Below, one piece after another: positions 34,558 through 43,606 of a stretch of DNA of 64,000 nucleotides. A program made the translations under genes and the position numbers. The stretch comes from SMWC01 sp045561055. Its GTDB lineage: Bacteria; Pseudomonadota; Gammaproteobacteria; Steroidobacterales; Rariloculaceae. Numbering within the stretch: the first letter of the stretch is position 1; every line of letters begins with the position of its first letter. The notes under the pieces are model-generated. The model made no database searches. It was given only the letters and a program-made list of their open reading frames with translations, and had not been told where the DNA came from. The stretch spans positions 89,630 to 153,629 of the forward strand of contig JBJKYL010000014.1 in the NCBI GenBank assembly GCA_045561055.1, in the 5' to 3' direction.

Positions 34558-34691
34558 ATAATATTTGTGTCTGGTTTTAACTAGGGTATGTCTGACTATT
34601 TAGGTTTAAGTAAGAATCCTATCGGTAATTTAACCATACTTTACTCGGTAAGATAGGAATGGACAGCACTCATTGTGTTTTTCAGATCGGC

Positions 34692-35780
34692 TTAGTTCGC
34701 TGTCGGCAAGCGTTGGTTGTTCCTACCACTTAACTCTTCGCAGTTATATGGCGTGTACTGTTCATTAGTGAGTGAGGCAATATCCTGTCCCGTATAGCTA
34801 CCCTGCATGAAAAACGGGTCATTAAAGGTATAAGATCGCGTTAACGTACGTCCATCTGCGGAAACCTCGAACCGCTCTTCCACGTGCCACTGGTCACTAT
34901 GCATAGGAAATCCGGATTCCCCTGCGTGGAATAGAACGCCTGATTCGAAACCGGTGGTATCGACAACGAGCACATCGCCATCCCACGCACCGATCGAGTG
35001 ACCAAGAGCGTTTGGTGTGATGTCCGTCGGATGTTCGGGTCGGTTAAGGTGAATCGTCCTTACCAGGTCCAGATAACCGTACTGCAAGGTCACAGTATCA
35101 TCTTCTTGGTAGATATCGTTTGTAACTCGCTCAAATATCCAATCGTGGAGAATATTCATGGGTTCACAACGCAATACGGGGCTATCGAAGTGTCTAACCA
35201 TTCCGGCACCGGCCTGTAATCCAGCCATAGTCGGTTCGATATTAGGCATTGCTAGTGATGGTTGTGTTGACACCCATGGCCCACCCAAATTCGGTTGACC
35301 GTTTGGTAGGTAGCGCGGCCGCGATTGCGCATCCTCCGCAGAGACCAGTGCCGTAGAAGCCTCTGCTGCGGTAGGACGACCGGCAAATTCTTCAAGTGTC
35401 GCTCCATCTTTGAGCATAATGCTCGTCACATGACACGTGTTGTCTTCGCGATGAGCGGGTGATCCGTCAACGGTGATGATCTGACCTGGAACTAACGTTT
35501 CGGGTGTCCACCCACGACGAATCAGCCGGCTAGCTGCTGCCATCTCACAACGCCAGCCGGCATACGTTCCTAATGCGTCGGGAACGTCCATATAGATGTA
35601 GACATGGGGGCTTACGAACTTGAACTCGGTGACTATTGCGTCCGTTAGGACAATCTCTTGGTCAAGGTCGAAATTCGGCGCAATAGAATGATGGCCATAC
35701 AATGTGGGTGCGACTGTTGTTAGCAGCATAGCTAAAATATTTTGTTCTATTTGTTTTTTAGCAAAAAGTATCTTTGCCAT
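34692..35780 (-). CDS. Exported DUF6152-type protein with HHS motif (copy 1)
   Basis: Function unknown. A signal-like N terminus (hydrophobic ILAMLLTTVAPTLYG) is followed at once by the HHS motif of DUF6152-type proteins. The N-terminal domain has the pattern IVTEFKFVSPHVYIYMDV and GWTPETLVPGQIITVDGSPA (residues about 45-130). The C-terminal half includes YGYLDLVRTIHLNRPEHP and SIGAWDGDVLVVDTTGFE. The same layout recurs at 47689 and 48845. The 362-residue gene has an AAGGA site 10 nt before the ATG. Family placement is by motif recognition. Confidence 0.75.
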   Translation of the reverse strand: MAKILFAKKQIEQNILAMLLTTVAPTLYGHHSIAPNFDLDQEIVLTDAIVTEFKFVSPHVYIYMDVPDALGTYAGWRCEMAAASRLIRRGWTPETLVPGQIITVDGSPAHREDNTCHVTSIMLKDGATLEEFAGRPTAAEASTALVSAEDAQSRPRYLPNGQPNLGGPWVSTQPSLAMPNIEPTMAGLQAGAGMVRHFDSPVLRCEPMNILHDWIFERVTNDIYQEDDTVTLQYGYLDLVRTIHLNRPEHPTDITPNALGHSIGAWDGDVLVVDTTGFESGVLFHAGESGFPMHSDQWHVEERFEVSADGRTLTRSYTFNDPFFMQGSYTGQDIASLTNEQYTPYNCEELSGRNNQRLPTAN

Positions 35781-36167
35781 TCTTTGATATTCCTTGATAT
35801 AAATTTAACCTTCTGCAAACCGGCCCGCATTTTCTAGATTGCTCGGCTGTGATGAGCTACCGTGGGTAGCGCAATTAGGAATAGTGTAATAGAGGTTACT
35901 GATCGGCTAAAGATCAATGTCATAATTCACGCTCCCCATTAAGGTTCGCCACTATTATATTGGGTATCCTACTACCGTTATTTATGATTGTTTTTTATTA
36001 CAGGGTGTTGCCCGCTTTTCGAAAATTGGTAAATAAACTCTCTAGGCTGGTTAGGTAGGATTTGTAAGAGCGTTCCGGGGCACCAAAAATGAGTAATTAT
36101 GTTCTTTGAACAAACTTTAGTAGAGTTTCAGTTAAACGAAGTCGATCCAAAAATACTGAGGGCTATT
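35781..36167. other. Divergent intergenic region with a small inverted repeat
   Basis: About 387 bases between two outward-reading genes. It must hold both promoters, but I could not pick either with confidence. A small palindrome GCTACC-GTG-GGTAGC lies at 35856-35870. No gene is supported; the frame beginning at 36099 is an upstream extension of the next CDS. Confidence 0.5.
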
Positions 36168-36836
36168 ATGAAGATTTGCGCGATGCTCACCTGTCTTGGA
36201 CTTTTAGCTACTGACACCCTGTTAGCTCAAGGTATGGGTGGTGCTATGGGTGGAGGAAGAGGCGGCGGTATGGGCGGAGGAAGAGGCGGTAGTGAGAGAC
36301 TCGTCATGCCTAATATTGCGAGGGAAACAATGATTTTGTCGATGCCTGAAGGCTGGCGGGCAGCCCAACCGGTGAGCGGCGAAGAGAAGATGGATATTTA
36401 TATTTTTCCCGAGGGGCAGAGCTCAGCGGACTGGACTGAGACTCTTCGTCAGGAGGCCTATCTCACCACAGTTGGTATGCAATCCGCAGAACGCGTTTAC
36501 GAGCTTCGTACGGCAAGCGACGGAGAGAGTTGTTCAAATTTCACGTCTGAAATACTGGAACAGGAACCGGAGAATGGTTACTCGATGATCGTTTGGCGAC
36601 AGTCCTGTCAGCCTAGCGAAGACCTGTTTTTTTCATCTTTGCATAAAGCTGTACTTGGCAATGATGGTCTCTATATTCTCAACAAGATCTGGAAGTATGA
36701 ACCGTCCAATAGAATATGGCGACGCTGGGAAAATTATTTTGAGGACGTCTACGTCTGCGATCCTGTGAGAACTGAACATAGCTGTCGGCTTGTTCGGCCA
36801 GCACCCGGTAATGCTGCTGGTGGCCGTGGTCAGTAG
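36168..36836 (+). CDS. Exported glycine-rich-linker protein of unknown function
   Basis: Not recognised. From the ATG at 36168 the 222-residue product has a signal peptide (residues 1-20, ending TLLAQ) and then a Gly/Met/Arg tract made of a repeated unit (MGGGRGG twice). The folded domain begins near LVMPNIARETM. Four cysteines (SCSNF, QSCQ, VCDP, SCRL) could form disulfides in the periplasm. It ends in another Gly-rich tail. The neighbouring GlcG-like gene follows by 67 bp, so the two may be co-expressed. Confidence 0.7.
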   Translation: MKICAMLTCLGLLATDTLLAQGMGGAMGGGRGGGMGGGRGGSERLVMPNIARETMILSMPEGWRAAQPVSGEEKMDIYIFPEGQSSADWTETLRQEAYLTTVGMQSAERVYELRTASDGESCSNFTSEILEQEPENGYSMIVWRQSCQPSEDLFFSSLHKAVLGNDGLYILNKIWKYEPSNRIWRRWENYFEDVYVCDPVRTEHSCRLVRPAPGNAAGGRGQ

Positions 36837-36903
36837 CCGATGCCTGTAAGCGTTTTTTAAAATACGACCAAGTCCGACGAATAGAAATGCGATAGGAGAA
36901 AAA

Positions 36904-38022
36904 ATGGATACACAAGCTTTCAGGTTTTTTTTGGCGGGGATGCTCACTTTAACTATGGTTGGTGTTGGTGCGCGAGCTCAGGATGACTCTTCCGAGTACG
37001 TCATTTCTGGAGCAGCGGCTGAGGCGATACTGGATTCGACGAGTATTAATCTTGCGACTGCTACGGCGATCGGTAATAGGTGCGTCGAGTTAGCTGAAGA
37101 GCGGGGCGTCAGCGTAAGTGTCTATATTCTCGATAGTACTGGGAATAACGTCTACGTGCATCGCATGGATGGACAGGTCTGGACTAATGTTGCGACGGCA
37201 GAGATGAAAGCCCTTACCGCCTTCCGACTTCGGGGGGCAAGTAAAGCCCAGATGAATCGTGCGACGCGCAATACTAACGACGAGTGGACTGGTATGCAGG
37301 TTGGTTTGTTTTCTAACGCTGGTGGTTTACCGATCGTCGTTGATAATCAATTTATCGGCGCGATTGGTGTCGGCGGTTCGGCCCCGCGGCTTGCCGAGGG
37401 TTGGAGCGATGAGATTTGTGCTCATCAAGCGATGACCGAAGTGCTTGGTCCGCAGCCGCCACTTTTAGAAGATTTGCCGCGCTCACGCCCTTCTGATCCA
37501 CTACCGACGGCGCGTTTCTCATCTGAATTAACACCGGAATCGAACTTGCCGGCCGAGTTTGTTGTTTCGGGTGCTGCGGCTAAACGCCTGTTTGATGCGA
37601 ATCAGATTTCGGCTAGTGCAGCGGTTGCGATTGCTGCCGGATGCCGGATATGGGCAGATGCACGTGGCGACAGCGCGACGATCACCGTGATAGATAATAC
37701 AGCGCTTGCCGTACATATAGAACGGATGGACGGACAGCAGCCGCTTAATGCTAAGACGTCTTTACTTAAAGCCGAGACAGCTCTTCGTGGCCGTGGCCCG
37801 ACTTCTTCTCGTGAGGCGGGAGCACATAATAATCCTGGTGGTTTTCCGCGCTCGGTACCCTTGTTTAATTTTTACTCAAAAGCTGGCGGGGTTCCGGTTG
37901 TCGTTGACGGTCAACTTATCGGTTCTGTCGGGGTTTCTGGAACAGACGGCAGTGATGAGACCTGCGCGGTCGCCGGTCTTCAGGCTGCATTCGGGGAGCG
38001 CGTTTCGGTTCCGATCTATTGA
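36904..38022 (+). CDS. Exported tandem GlcG/HbpS (DUF336) protein
   Basis: The HbpS/GlcG fold binds haem in Streptomyces HbpS and occurs as a small cofactor-binding protein elsewhere; the role here is unknown. The 372 residues carry a signal peptide (ending GARAQ) and two homologous domains, about 30-180 and 215-368. Each begins VISGAAAEAILD or VVSGAAAKRLFD and contains a VHRMDGQ or IERMDGQ block and a GG[VL]P[IV]VVD[NG]Q stretch. A duplicated form in one chain is unusual. A Shine-Dalgarno AGGAGA precedes the ATG. Confidence 0.85.
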   Translation: MDTQAFRFFLAGMLTLTMVGVGARAQDDSSEYVISGAAAEAILDSTSINLATATAIGNRCVELAEERGVSVSVYILDSTGNNVYVHRMDGQVWTNVATAEMKALTAFRLRGASKAQMNRATRNTNDEWTGMQVGLFSNAGGLPIVVDNQFIGAIGVGGSAPRLAEGWSDEICAHQAMTEVLGPQPPLLEDLPRSRPSDPLPTARFSSELTPESNLPAEFVVSGAAAKRLFDANQISASAAVAIAAGCRIWADARGDSATITVIDNTALAVHIERMDGQQPLNAKTSLLKAETALRGRGPTSSREAGAHNNPGGFPRSVPLFNFYSKAGGVPVVVDGQLIGSVGVSGTDGSDETCAVAGLQAAFGERVSVPIY

Positions 38023-38063
38023 AATGCTTAAGGAGAATGTGGTTTTACCCCTTTACTCTCAGA

Positions 38064-38708
38064 ATGAAACTGAAAATTCTCCTTTTTTCTATAGTTGTTG
38101 TTCATGTAGAAGCTGTTGCCGAAGAACATTCCTTCGGTGCGAGAGCTGGCATGCTCGGTTTAGGACTCGAATATTCCTATACATTGAGTGAAAGACTAGC
38201 AATCCGAGGAGGGTTCAATGGTTCAAGCTATTCGTTTGATCAGACAGAGTCGGGCATAGACTACGAGTTTGACATCGACTGGCAGTCGGTTTCTGTTGCC
38301 CTTGATTTTCATCCTAATAATGGCCCGCTGCGACTATCTGTTGGGATTTTAAAAAACGAGAACAGTCTTTTATCTACAAGCAAGGTTTCCGAAAATGTGA
38401 CAGTAGGAGGAACTACTTACAAGCCGACCGACGTTGGTACATTACGCGGAGCAGTCGGTTTCGACACTGCTTCGCCATTAATTAGCATCGGTTGGGATTG
38501 GTCTCGAGAAAACCGTGTTGGGGTCTCATTCGATATGGGTGTAGTAAGCCAGGGACCACCAACGGTGTCTTTATTAGCAGATGGAGGACTGCTAGATGAC
38601 CCGATGTTTGCAGCAGATTTAGCTGCGGAAGAGACAGAGTTACGGAATTCCTTTGAAGATTTAGAATTATTACCTTTCATAGCGCTCGGTTTAATGTATC
38701 GTTTCTAG
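38064..38708 (+). CDS. Small outer-membrane beta-barrel protein
   Basis: Function unknown. Amphipathic alternating strands and a C-terminal phenylalanine (LGLMYRF) indicate an eight-stranded outer-membrane barrel. The start at 38064 gives a clean signal peptide (MKLKILLFSIVVVHVEAVA) and 214 residues. Longer options are a TTG at 38019, overlapping the previous stop, and an ATG at 38037; a good AAGGAG at 38030 is oddly spaced for each, so the start is uncertain. Confidence 0.7.
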   Translation: MKLKILLFSIVVVHVEAVAEEHSFGARAGMLGLGLEYSYTLSERLAIRGGFNGSSYSFDQTESGIDYEFDIDWQSVSVALDFHPNNGPLRLSVGILKNENSLLSTSKVSENVTVGGTTYKPTDVGTLRGAVGFDTASPLISIGWDWSRENRVGVSFDMGVVSQGPPTVSLLADGGLLDDPMFAADLAAEETELRNSFEDLELLPFIALGLMYRF

Positions 38709-38758
38709 CTAAAGAGTCGCCTACAAAGCGCACCCGTCAGTTTTTGGAGAATCAAAGC

Positions 38759-40360
38759 ATGTTTCGATGTAACCGTCTATTCAAGGTGTTTGCGATTAAT
38801 ACGATCGCGCTAGCAGTCTGCGTGCCCGTAACGATGGCCTATGAGGTGTTTCAGGGGCCTACGGAACTTATCCAATATGATCCGGCTAAGGCTTATAAGG
38901 GCTATACGCTATTTAGCCCATTTCGAGGAAAAAATAGTTATTTGATTGATATGTACGGGAACGTAGTGCATCTCTGGCCCTATCCTGAGGGCTGGCGTGC
39001 CCCCGGTACCGAAGCGATCGAGAAGCATGCCCGCCTACTCGAGGATGGAACATTGTTGCGCGGCGTCATCGATAGCGCCAATCGAGGCCGTATGAGTGGC
39101 GCGATATATCAACTTGTGGAATGGGACGGTGAAGTTAGTTGGCAACATGATGAAGAGAGGCCTGGATATACACCCCATCACGATTTCCGAATGATCTGGA
39201 ACCCAAAACTCGAGGCTAGAACCCTCATGTATGTGGTGTCAAAAGAAATGAGCCATGACGACGTGATTGCGCTCGGCGCTGACCCAGCTAAACACGAAAA
39301 CTATGACTCTCGACCTGACGGCATCGTCGAAGTTGATATGGACGGGAATGTTATCTGGGAGTGGAACATTAGTGATCATCTGGTTCAGGACTATAGTCCT
39401 GAATATCCAAACTACGGCGTAGTTAGCGAGCATCCGGGAAAGATGGATCCGAACTTCGGTCGCGGAGTTACAGGTGACTGGATCCATATTAATGCTTTTG
39501 ACTACAACGAAATTTTGGATCAAGTGGTAATAAGTAACTCCATCTTCAGTGAGTTCTACGTTGTTGATCATGGCGCAACATTTATACCGGGGGATTCTGA
39601 GCGAAGCGTCGAACTGGCGGCGGGGGACGGAGGTGACTTTATCTTTCGCTGGGGTAATCCATGTGTCTACGACTCAGGAGAATGTCCCAGATCGATTAAC
39701 GAGGGACAGTCCAGTGTCGATGGGCATCAGCAAGTTTTCCGGATCCATGATATCCAATGGATTCGAGGGAAAGAGGTTGCTCCTTTTGGCTCTGATCTAC
39801 CTGGGACCGGTAATTTTCTTGTCTTCGATAACGGGAATCGGCGTCTCGGCAATAGATTCTCGCAGTTGGTAGAGATCAATCCGTATGACGGATCGATGGA
39901 GCTTGGAGTCTACGTTCCGGAGACCGTCGCAGGTTATATCCAACAGCCCCGAGGCATGGGGGCGACGCAAAGACAAAATACCTACCGAGCCTCAAATATT
40001 TCGAAGCAAATAGTTTGGACCTATGCGTCGAATTTGGAAAACGCGTTCTACAGTAACTATATCTCAGGTACGCAGCGACTACCCAATGGTAATACGCTCG
40101 CTTGTTCTGGAGGCCATGGACATTTTTTCGAGGTCACACCCGAGGGTGAAGTCGTTTGGGAATATATCAATCCGGTTGGTGACAGGGCCGAAGGCCAGTA
40201 CGGGATCTACACAGTGATGACTGATGAGGCCGGACAAAGATTTAATGCCGCCTTCAGATGTGCCCGTTACCGGCTGGACTATGTTGGCCTTGAGGGGAGA
40301 GATCTTACGCCTATGGGAAAGATCACGGAGCTCTTCAATCAGGAGCCGACTAGACCTTAG
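38759..40360 (+). CDS. Arylsulfotransferase (ASST) family protein, copy 1
   Basis: Bacterial ASST enzymes are periplasmic beta-propellers that move sulfate between phenolic compounds without PAPS, through a histidine intermediate. This 533-residue precursor has a signal peptide (to about residue 25) and WDG-type propeller repeats, including YTPHHDFRMIW, VVDHGATFIPGD and RIHDIQWI. PNGNTLACSGGHGHFFEVT follows, with HH, DH and HD sites as candidate catalytic histidines. It is only distantly like the two close paralogues at 49976 and 53230. A sulfatase gene follows by 80 bp. The actual acceptor is unknown, and transfer activity is inference. Confidence 0.85.
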   Translation: MFRCNRLFKVFAINTIALAVCVPVTMAYEVFQGPTELIQYDPAKAYKGYTLFSPFRGKNSYLIDMYGNVVHLWPYPEGWRAPGTEAIEKHARLLEDGTLLRGVIDSANRGRMSGAIYQLVEWDGEVSWQHDEERPGYTPHHDFRMIWNPKLEARTLMYVVSKEMSHDDVIALGADPAKHENYDSRPDGIVEVDMDGNVIWEWNISDHLVQDYSPEYPNYGVVSEHPGKMDPNFGRGVTGDWIHINAFDYNEILDQVVISNSIFSEFYVVDHGATFIPGDSERSVELAAGDGGDFIFRWGNPCVYDSGECPRSINEGQSSVDGHQQVFRIHDIQWIRGKEVAPFGSDLPGTGNFLVFDNGNRRLGNRFSQLVEINPYDGSMELGVYVPETVAGYIQQPRGMGATQRQNTYRASNISKQIVWTYASNLENAFYSNYISGTQRLPNGNTLACSGGHGHFFEVTPEGEVVWEYINPVGDRAEGQYGIYTVMTDEAGQRFNAAFRCARYRLDYVGLEGRDLTPMGKITELFNQEPTRP

Positions 40361-40440
40361 ACAGGGCGCAGTCTGCATAAGCCAGACTATTTAGTGTAAC
40401 TTTAGGTATGCAGTGCTGGAAGATTTTGATCGGTGAACTA

Positions 40441-42093
40441 ATGCTGCGAGCTCAAAAGATTTCGATAAGCGGAGTTCTATTGTTCTCCGCTGCAATAGTC
40501 GGCTGTCAACAGACTGACCCGCCGGAGGTAAATTCGTCGGCGGATGAAGGTTTCGCAGCTGGAGCTGCAGGTGATAGGCCGAACATCCTTCTGATCGTGG
40601 CCGATGATTTAGGCTATCAGGACGTTGGTTTTTTCGGCTCCGAGATCAGTACGCCAAATCTAGATGAACTGGCTTTGGGCGGATTACGGCTTACTAATTT
40701 TCACGCTGCACCGGGTTGTGCGCTTACGCGCGCTATGCTGATGTCTGGTACAACGAGCGGCGAGGCTGGTGTAAACGTACTCGATGATCCGCTGCGTACG
40801 GATGTCGCTACGCTTAGTGAAAGGCTCGGTGCAGTTGGATACCACACTTACATGGCTGGAAAGTGGAATCTCGGCGTTGCGCCGGAGGATGGGCCGGCAG
40901 AAAGGGGCTTCGAGAACTCTTATGCGCTCATGAAAGCGGCCGACAATCATATCGGCCGCAGTACGTTCCCCGGTTCGCCACCGACTACGCGCGATGGTTT
41001 TTCCGCGTACCTCGAGAACGGTGAGCCCGCTGAGTGGGAAGATGGTTGGTTCTCGTCGCGTATCTATACCGACAAACTTATCGAATACATTGATGGTAAT
41101 CTCGATGACGATGTTCCCTGGTTTGGGTATCTGGCCTTTACTGCGCCACATTGGCCGCTTCAGGTTCCCGATGATTGGATCGATAGTTATGCGGGTCGCT
41201 ATGACGAGGGTTACAACGTTTTGCTCGAAGCGAGATATCGAGAGGGTAAGCGACTAGGAGTATTTCCAGACGCGCTGGATCTCGAGGGCTACATGGGCTC
41301 AGCCCCGCCGTGGGAAGTTCTTGATGAGGATGAACGCAGAATCCTCATCCGGACCATGGAGGTCTATGCCGCTATGGTCGAGAACATGGATATGCATGTG
41401 GGGCGGCTCATCGATTTCCTTAATACTTCCGGTGAGCTCGACAATACCGTGATTATGTTTTCTTCGGATAACGGTGCAGATGGAATAAGCCGCTCATTTC
41501 GACCAACCACTGTGCCGAGGACGGATACAGACAATAGTTTCGAAAACATAGGTAGAGCAGAGTCGTTCTTTACGGTCGGAAGGGGTTGGGGTGAAGCGGC
41601 TATGGCGCCCTACCGCGATCTTAAGGGCAGCATGTATGAGGGCGGTACATTAGTTGCGGCCTTCATCAATTATGCTGAGATTGCAGACAAGAGCGGTATC
41701 GATCACACCTACCTGACGATGATGGATCTACTACCCACGTTTCTGGATATTGCAGAAAGCCCCGTTTCAGGAACGGAGTTTCAGGGGCGCCAGGTACTTC
41801 CTGTCCGTGGGAGTTCATTTTGGGGATTGGCGACCGGCTCTGGCGGTAGGGTCCGCGATTCTAGTGACGCTGTACTCTGGTCTGTACCGATGTCCAACGG
41901 CTTAGAAGGAGAAACTGTGATGGTTCGGTGGCCTTGGAAACTCTACAGTGAAAATTCCGATGCTCTTGATGGTGCAGTTCAATGGTCGCTTTACAACCTA
42001 GAATCGGATCCCGGTGAGAGACAGGATGTGGCGCTCGAGCGACCTGAACTCACAGCCGAGCTTACTTCGCTGTGGCAAGCCTACGGCAGATAG
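40441..42093 (+). CDS. Sulfatase-family lipoprotein with atypical active-site motif
   Basis: Alkaline-phosphatase-superfamily sulfatase. From the ATG at 40441 it has 550 residues, a lipobox IVGC (Cys22), the metal-binding VADDLGY (about 53-59) and FSSDNGADG, and GKWNLG. The formylglycine site reads C-A-L-T-R at Cys93 where CxPxR or CxAxR is expected; the downstream ALLTG-like part is kept as AMLMSG. If Cys93 cannot be converted to formylglycine the enzyme may be inactive or act as another hydrolase. Placement directly after an ASST gene suggests opposing sulfate chemistry. The ATG at 40408 would add 11 residues and is less likely. Confidence 0.88.
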   Translation: MLRAQKISISGVLLFSAAIVGCQQTDPPEVNSSADEGFAAGAAGDRPNILLIVADDLGYQDVGFFGSEISTPNLDELALGGLRLTNFHAAPGCALTRAMLMSGTTSGEAGVNVLDDPLRTDVATLSERLGAVGYHTYMAGKWNLGVAPEDGPAERGFENSYALMKAADNHIGRSTFPGSPPTTRDGFSAYLENGEPAEWEDGWFSSRIYTDKLIEYIDGNLDDDVPWFGYLAFTAPHWPLQVPDDWIDSYAGRYDEGYNVLLEARYREGKRLGVFPDALDLEGYMGSAPPWEVLDEDERRILIRTMEVYAAMVENMDMHVGRLIDFLNTSGELDNTVIMFSSDNGADGISRSFRPTTVPRTDTDNSFENIGRAESFFTVGRGWGEAAMAPYRDLKGSMYEGGTLVAAFINYAEIADKSGIDHTYLTMMDLLPTFLDIAESPVSGTEFQGRQVLPVRGSSFWGLATGSGGRVRDSSDAVLWSVPMSNGLEGETVMVRWPWKLYSENSDALDGAVQWSLYNLESDPGERQDVALERPELTAELTSLWQAYGR

Positions 42094-42132
42094 TCGAGTA
42101 CTTTACTGATTGCTCAGGTCCGCTTTCAGAGA

Positions 42133-43413
42133 CTAGCGCTGGTCGACGACGATTTCTCCACCCTTTATCACGACCTTGACGTTCAGCAACGCTTGAACAT
42201 CAACTAGCGGATCTCCGTCGAGAATGACCATATCAGCCAATTTACCCAAACTCAGTGAGCCTAGCTCGTCGCCGCGCCCTATGACAATCGCTGCCTCGGT
42301 CATGATTTTGACGATGTCTTCCGCTGAAAAAACAAGCCTCAGTGGTCGTAGCTCGTGGGCAAGTGAATCCCTCGGCAGAAAGCGGGTATCGGTGCCAAAC
42401 CCGTAGGTTATACCGGCGTCCCAAAGTAACCTTGCATTTACGGGCCCTTGGCCGGCGCTCGCAAGGTGCCCGCCGATGGGGAACGGCTCCAGATCGCGGA
42501 AACGGGGAAGGTTATCATGCCCCGTCCTTGATCGAATATGCGCGTTCTCCGCGGCAAATGTCGGCACGAAGACACCGAGCGTCGACATCATAGGGATTCC
42601 CGAGTCTACAATCCTAAGGGTCGTTTCCTGGTCCAACTGACCGATATGTGGCGTGTGAACGAGCACATGCGTGCCAGCTTCCACGGCAGCGACGGTATCT
42701 TCTACGGTTACAGCATGCGTAATGGAAGGAATACCTAGCCGCTCGGCTTCAGTTGCAATAACGGAAAGTGTTTCGAGCTCGGGGCCACCGGGTGTAACAA
42801 TCATAACGGTCTTGATCGCATCCACGCCGGCAGCCGCTAATTCCCTTACCGCCACTAGAGTTTCCTCGTGAGGAATAGGTGTCGCTGATTCCATAGGCCT
42901 ATTCGGCGGCCGCGTTAAATCCAGCCGGGCCGGATCAACACCCGATGCACGTCGAGCCATATCGGAGCTGCGTGCTAGGGACACGCGTCCGGTAACCATT
43001 AGACGGGGGCCGTTTATCTCGTTCTCCTCGAGTCGCCGTCGCAGCTCTAGAATTGCTTCCAGCGAGTCACCAGCTGAAAGTACGGTTGTGAAGCCAGCAT
43101 CCAGAAACTCCTGCATGCGATCTGATGCCTGTTCATCGAGCCACTGGACCGGGTCGCCCTCAATGAGGTGACGATGAGCATCGATAAACCCGGGCATAAT
43201 GGTCATGCCCTGGGCATCAATTTCTTGTGCGCCAGCTATAACCATGTTGCCATCTGAAACCGAGATGATTCGGCCGTTTTCCACCGCGACGCTGCCTCTC
43301 TCGATTACGCCGCCTGTACCATCAATGACCCGTGCGTTACTAACGATGAGATCTTGGGTCCAGCCGACGTTGTAGAGACACAGTAGGAGCGCGAGACTGA
43401 GTTGCCTTTTCAT
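42133..43413 (-). CDS. Secreted amidohydrolase (imidazolonepropionase-like)
   Basis: Metal-dependent amidohydrolase superfamily enzyme; substrate unknown. The 426-residue precursor has a signal peptide ending GWTQ, the dihydroorotase-like N-terminal beta sandwich and the metal site HRH in PGFIDAHRHLIEG (about residue 80). Further metal ligands are in SITHAVTVED and HTPHIG, and FGTDTRFLP carries the late aspartate. The closing GKLADMVILDGDPL is typical. It is transcribed leftwards, probably with the dehydrogenase gene upstream of it (193-bp gap with a strong inverted repeat). Confidence 0.9.
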   Translation of the reverse strand: MKRQLSLALLLCLYNVGWTQDLIVSNARVIDGTGGVIERGSVAVENGRIISVSDGNMVIAGAQEIDAQGMTIMPGFIDAHRHLIEGDPVQWLDEQASDRMQEFLDAGFTTVLSAGDSLEAILELRRRLEENEINGPRLMVTGRVSLARSSDMARRASGVDPARLDLTRPPNRPMESATPIPHEETLVAVRELAAAGVDAIKTVMIVTPGGPELETLSVIATEAERLGIPSITHAVTVEDTVAAVEAGTHVLVHTPHIGQLDQETTLRIVDSGIPMMSTLGVFVPTFAAENAHIRSRTGHDNLPRFRDLEPFPIGGHLASAGQGPVNARLLWDAGITYGFGTDTRFLPRDSLAHELRPLRLVFSAEDIVKIMTEAAIVIGRGDELGSLSLGKLADMVILDGDPLVDVQALLNVKVVIKGGEIVVDQR

Positions 43414-43509
43414 TTTTCTGATTCCCCGAGTTTTTTAGTTTTAGATAGTGTTACGTAAAGTCGAGCGTGAGCTGCAAGCTTAATATGTGTTGATACTTAC
43501 ACTCTAGTT

Positions 43510-43540
43510 GGGCACAAAAACTAATATTAGTGTTGTGCCC
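43510..43540. repeat. Near-perfect 31-nt inverted repeat between two leftward genes
   Basis: GGGCACAA ... TTGTGCCC encloses ACTAAT/ATTAGT, giving 14 base pairs with a single 2:1 internal loop. No T-run follows on either strand. It sits 94 bp upstream of the amidohydrolase ATG and 67 bp beyond the stop of the dehydrogenase gene. It could be an operator or an mRNA processing or stability hairpin. Confidence 0.7.
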
Positions 43541-43606
43541 CCGCGAACGGTCTTCCTCACTTGAGGAGAACGTCTATAGTCTCTTATTGTCGCTAGAGTT
43601 ATTAAG

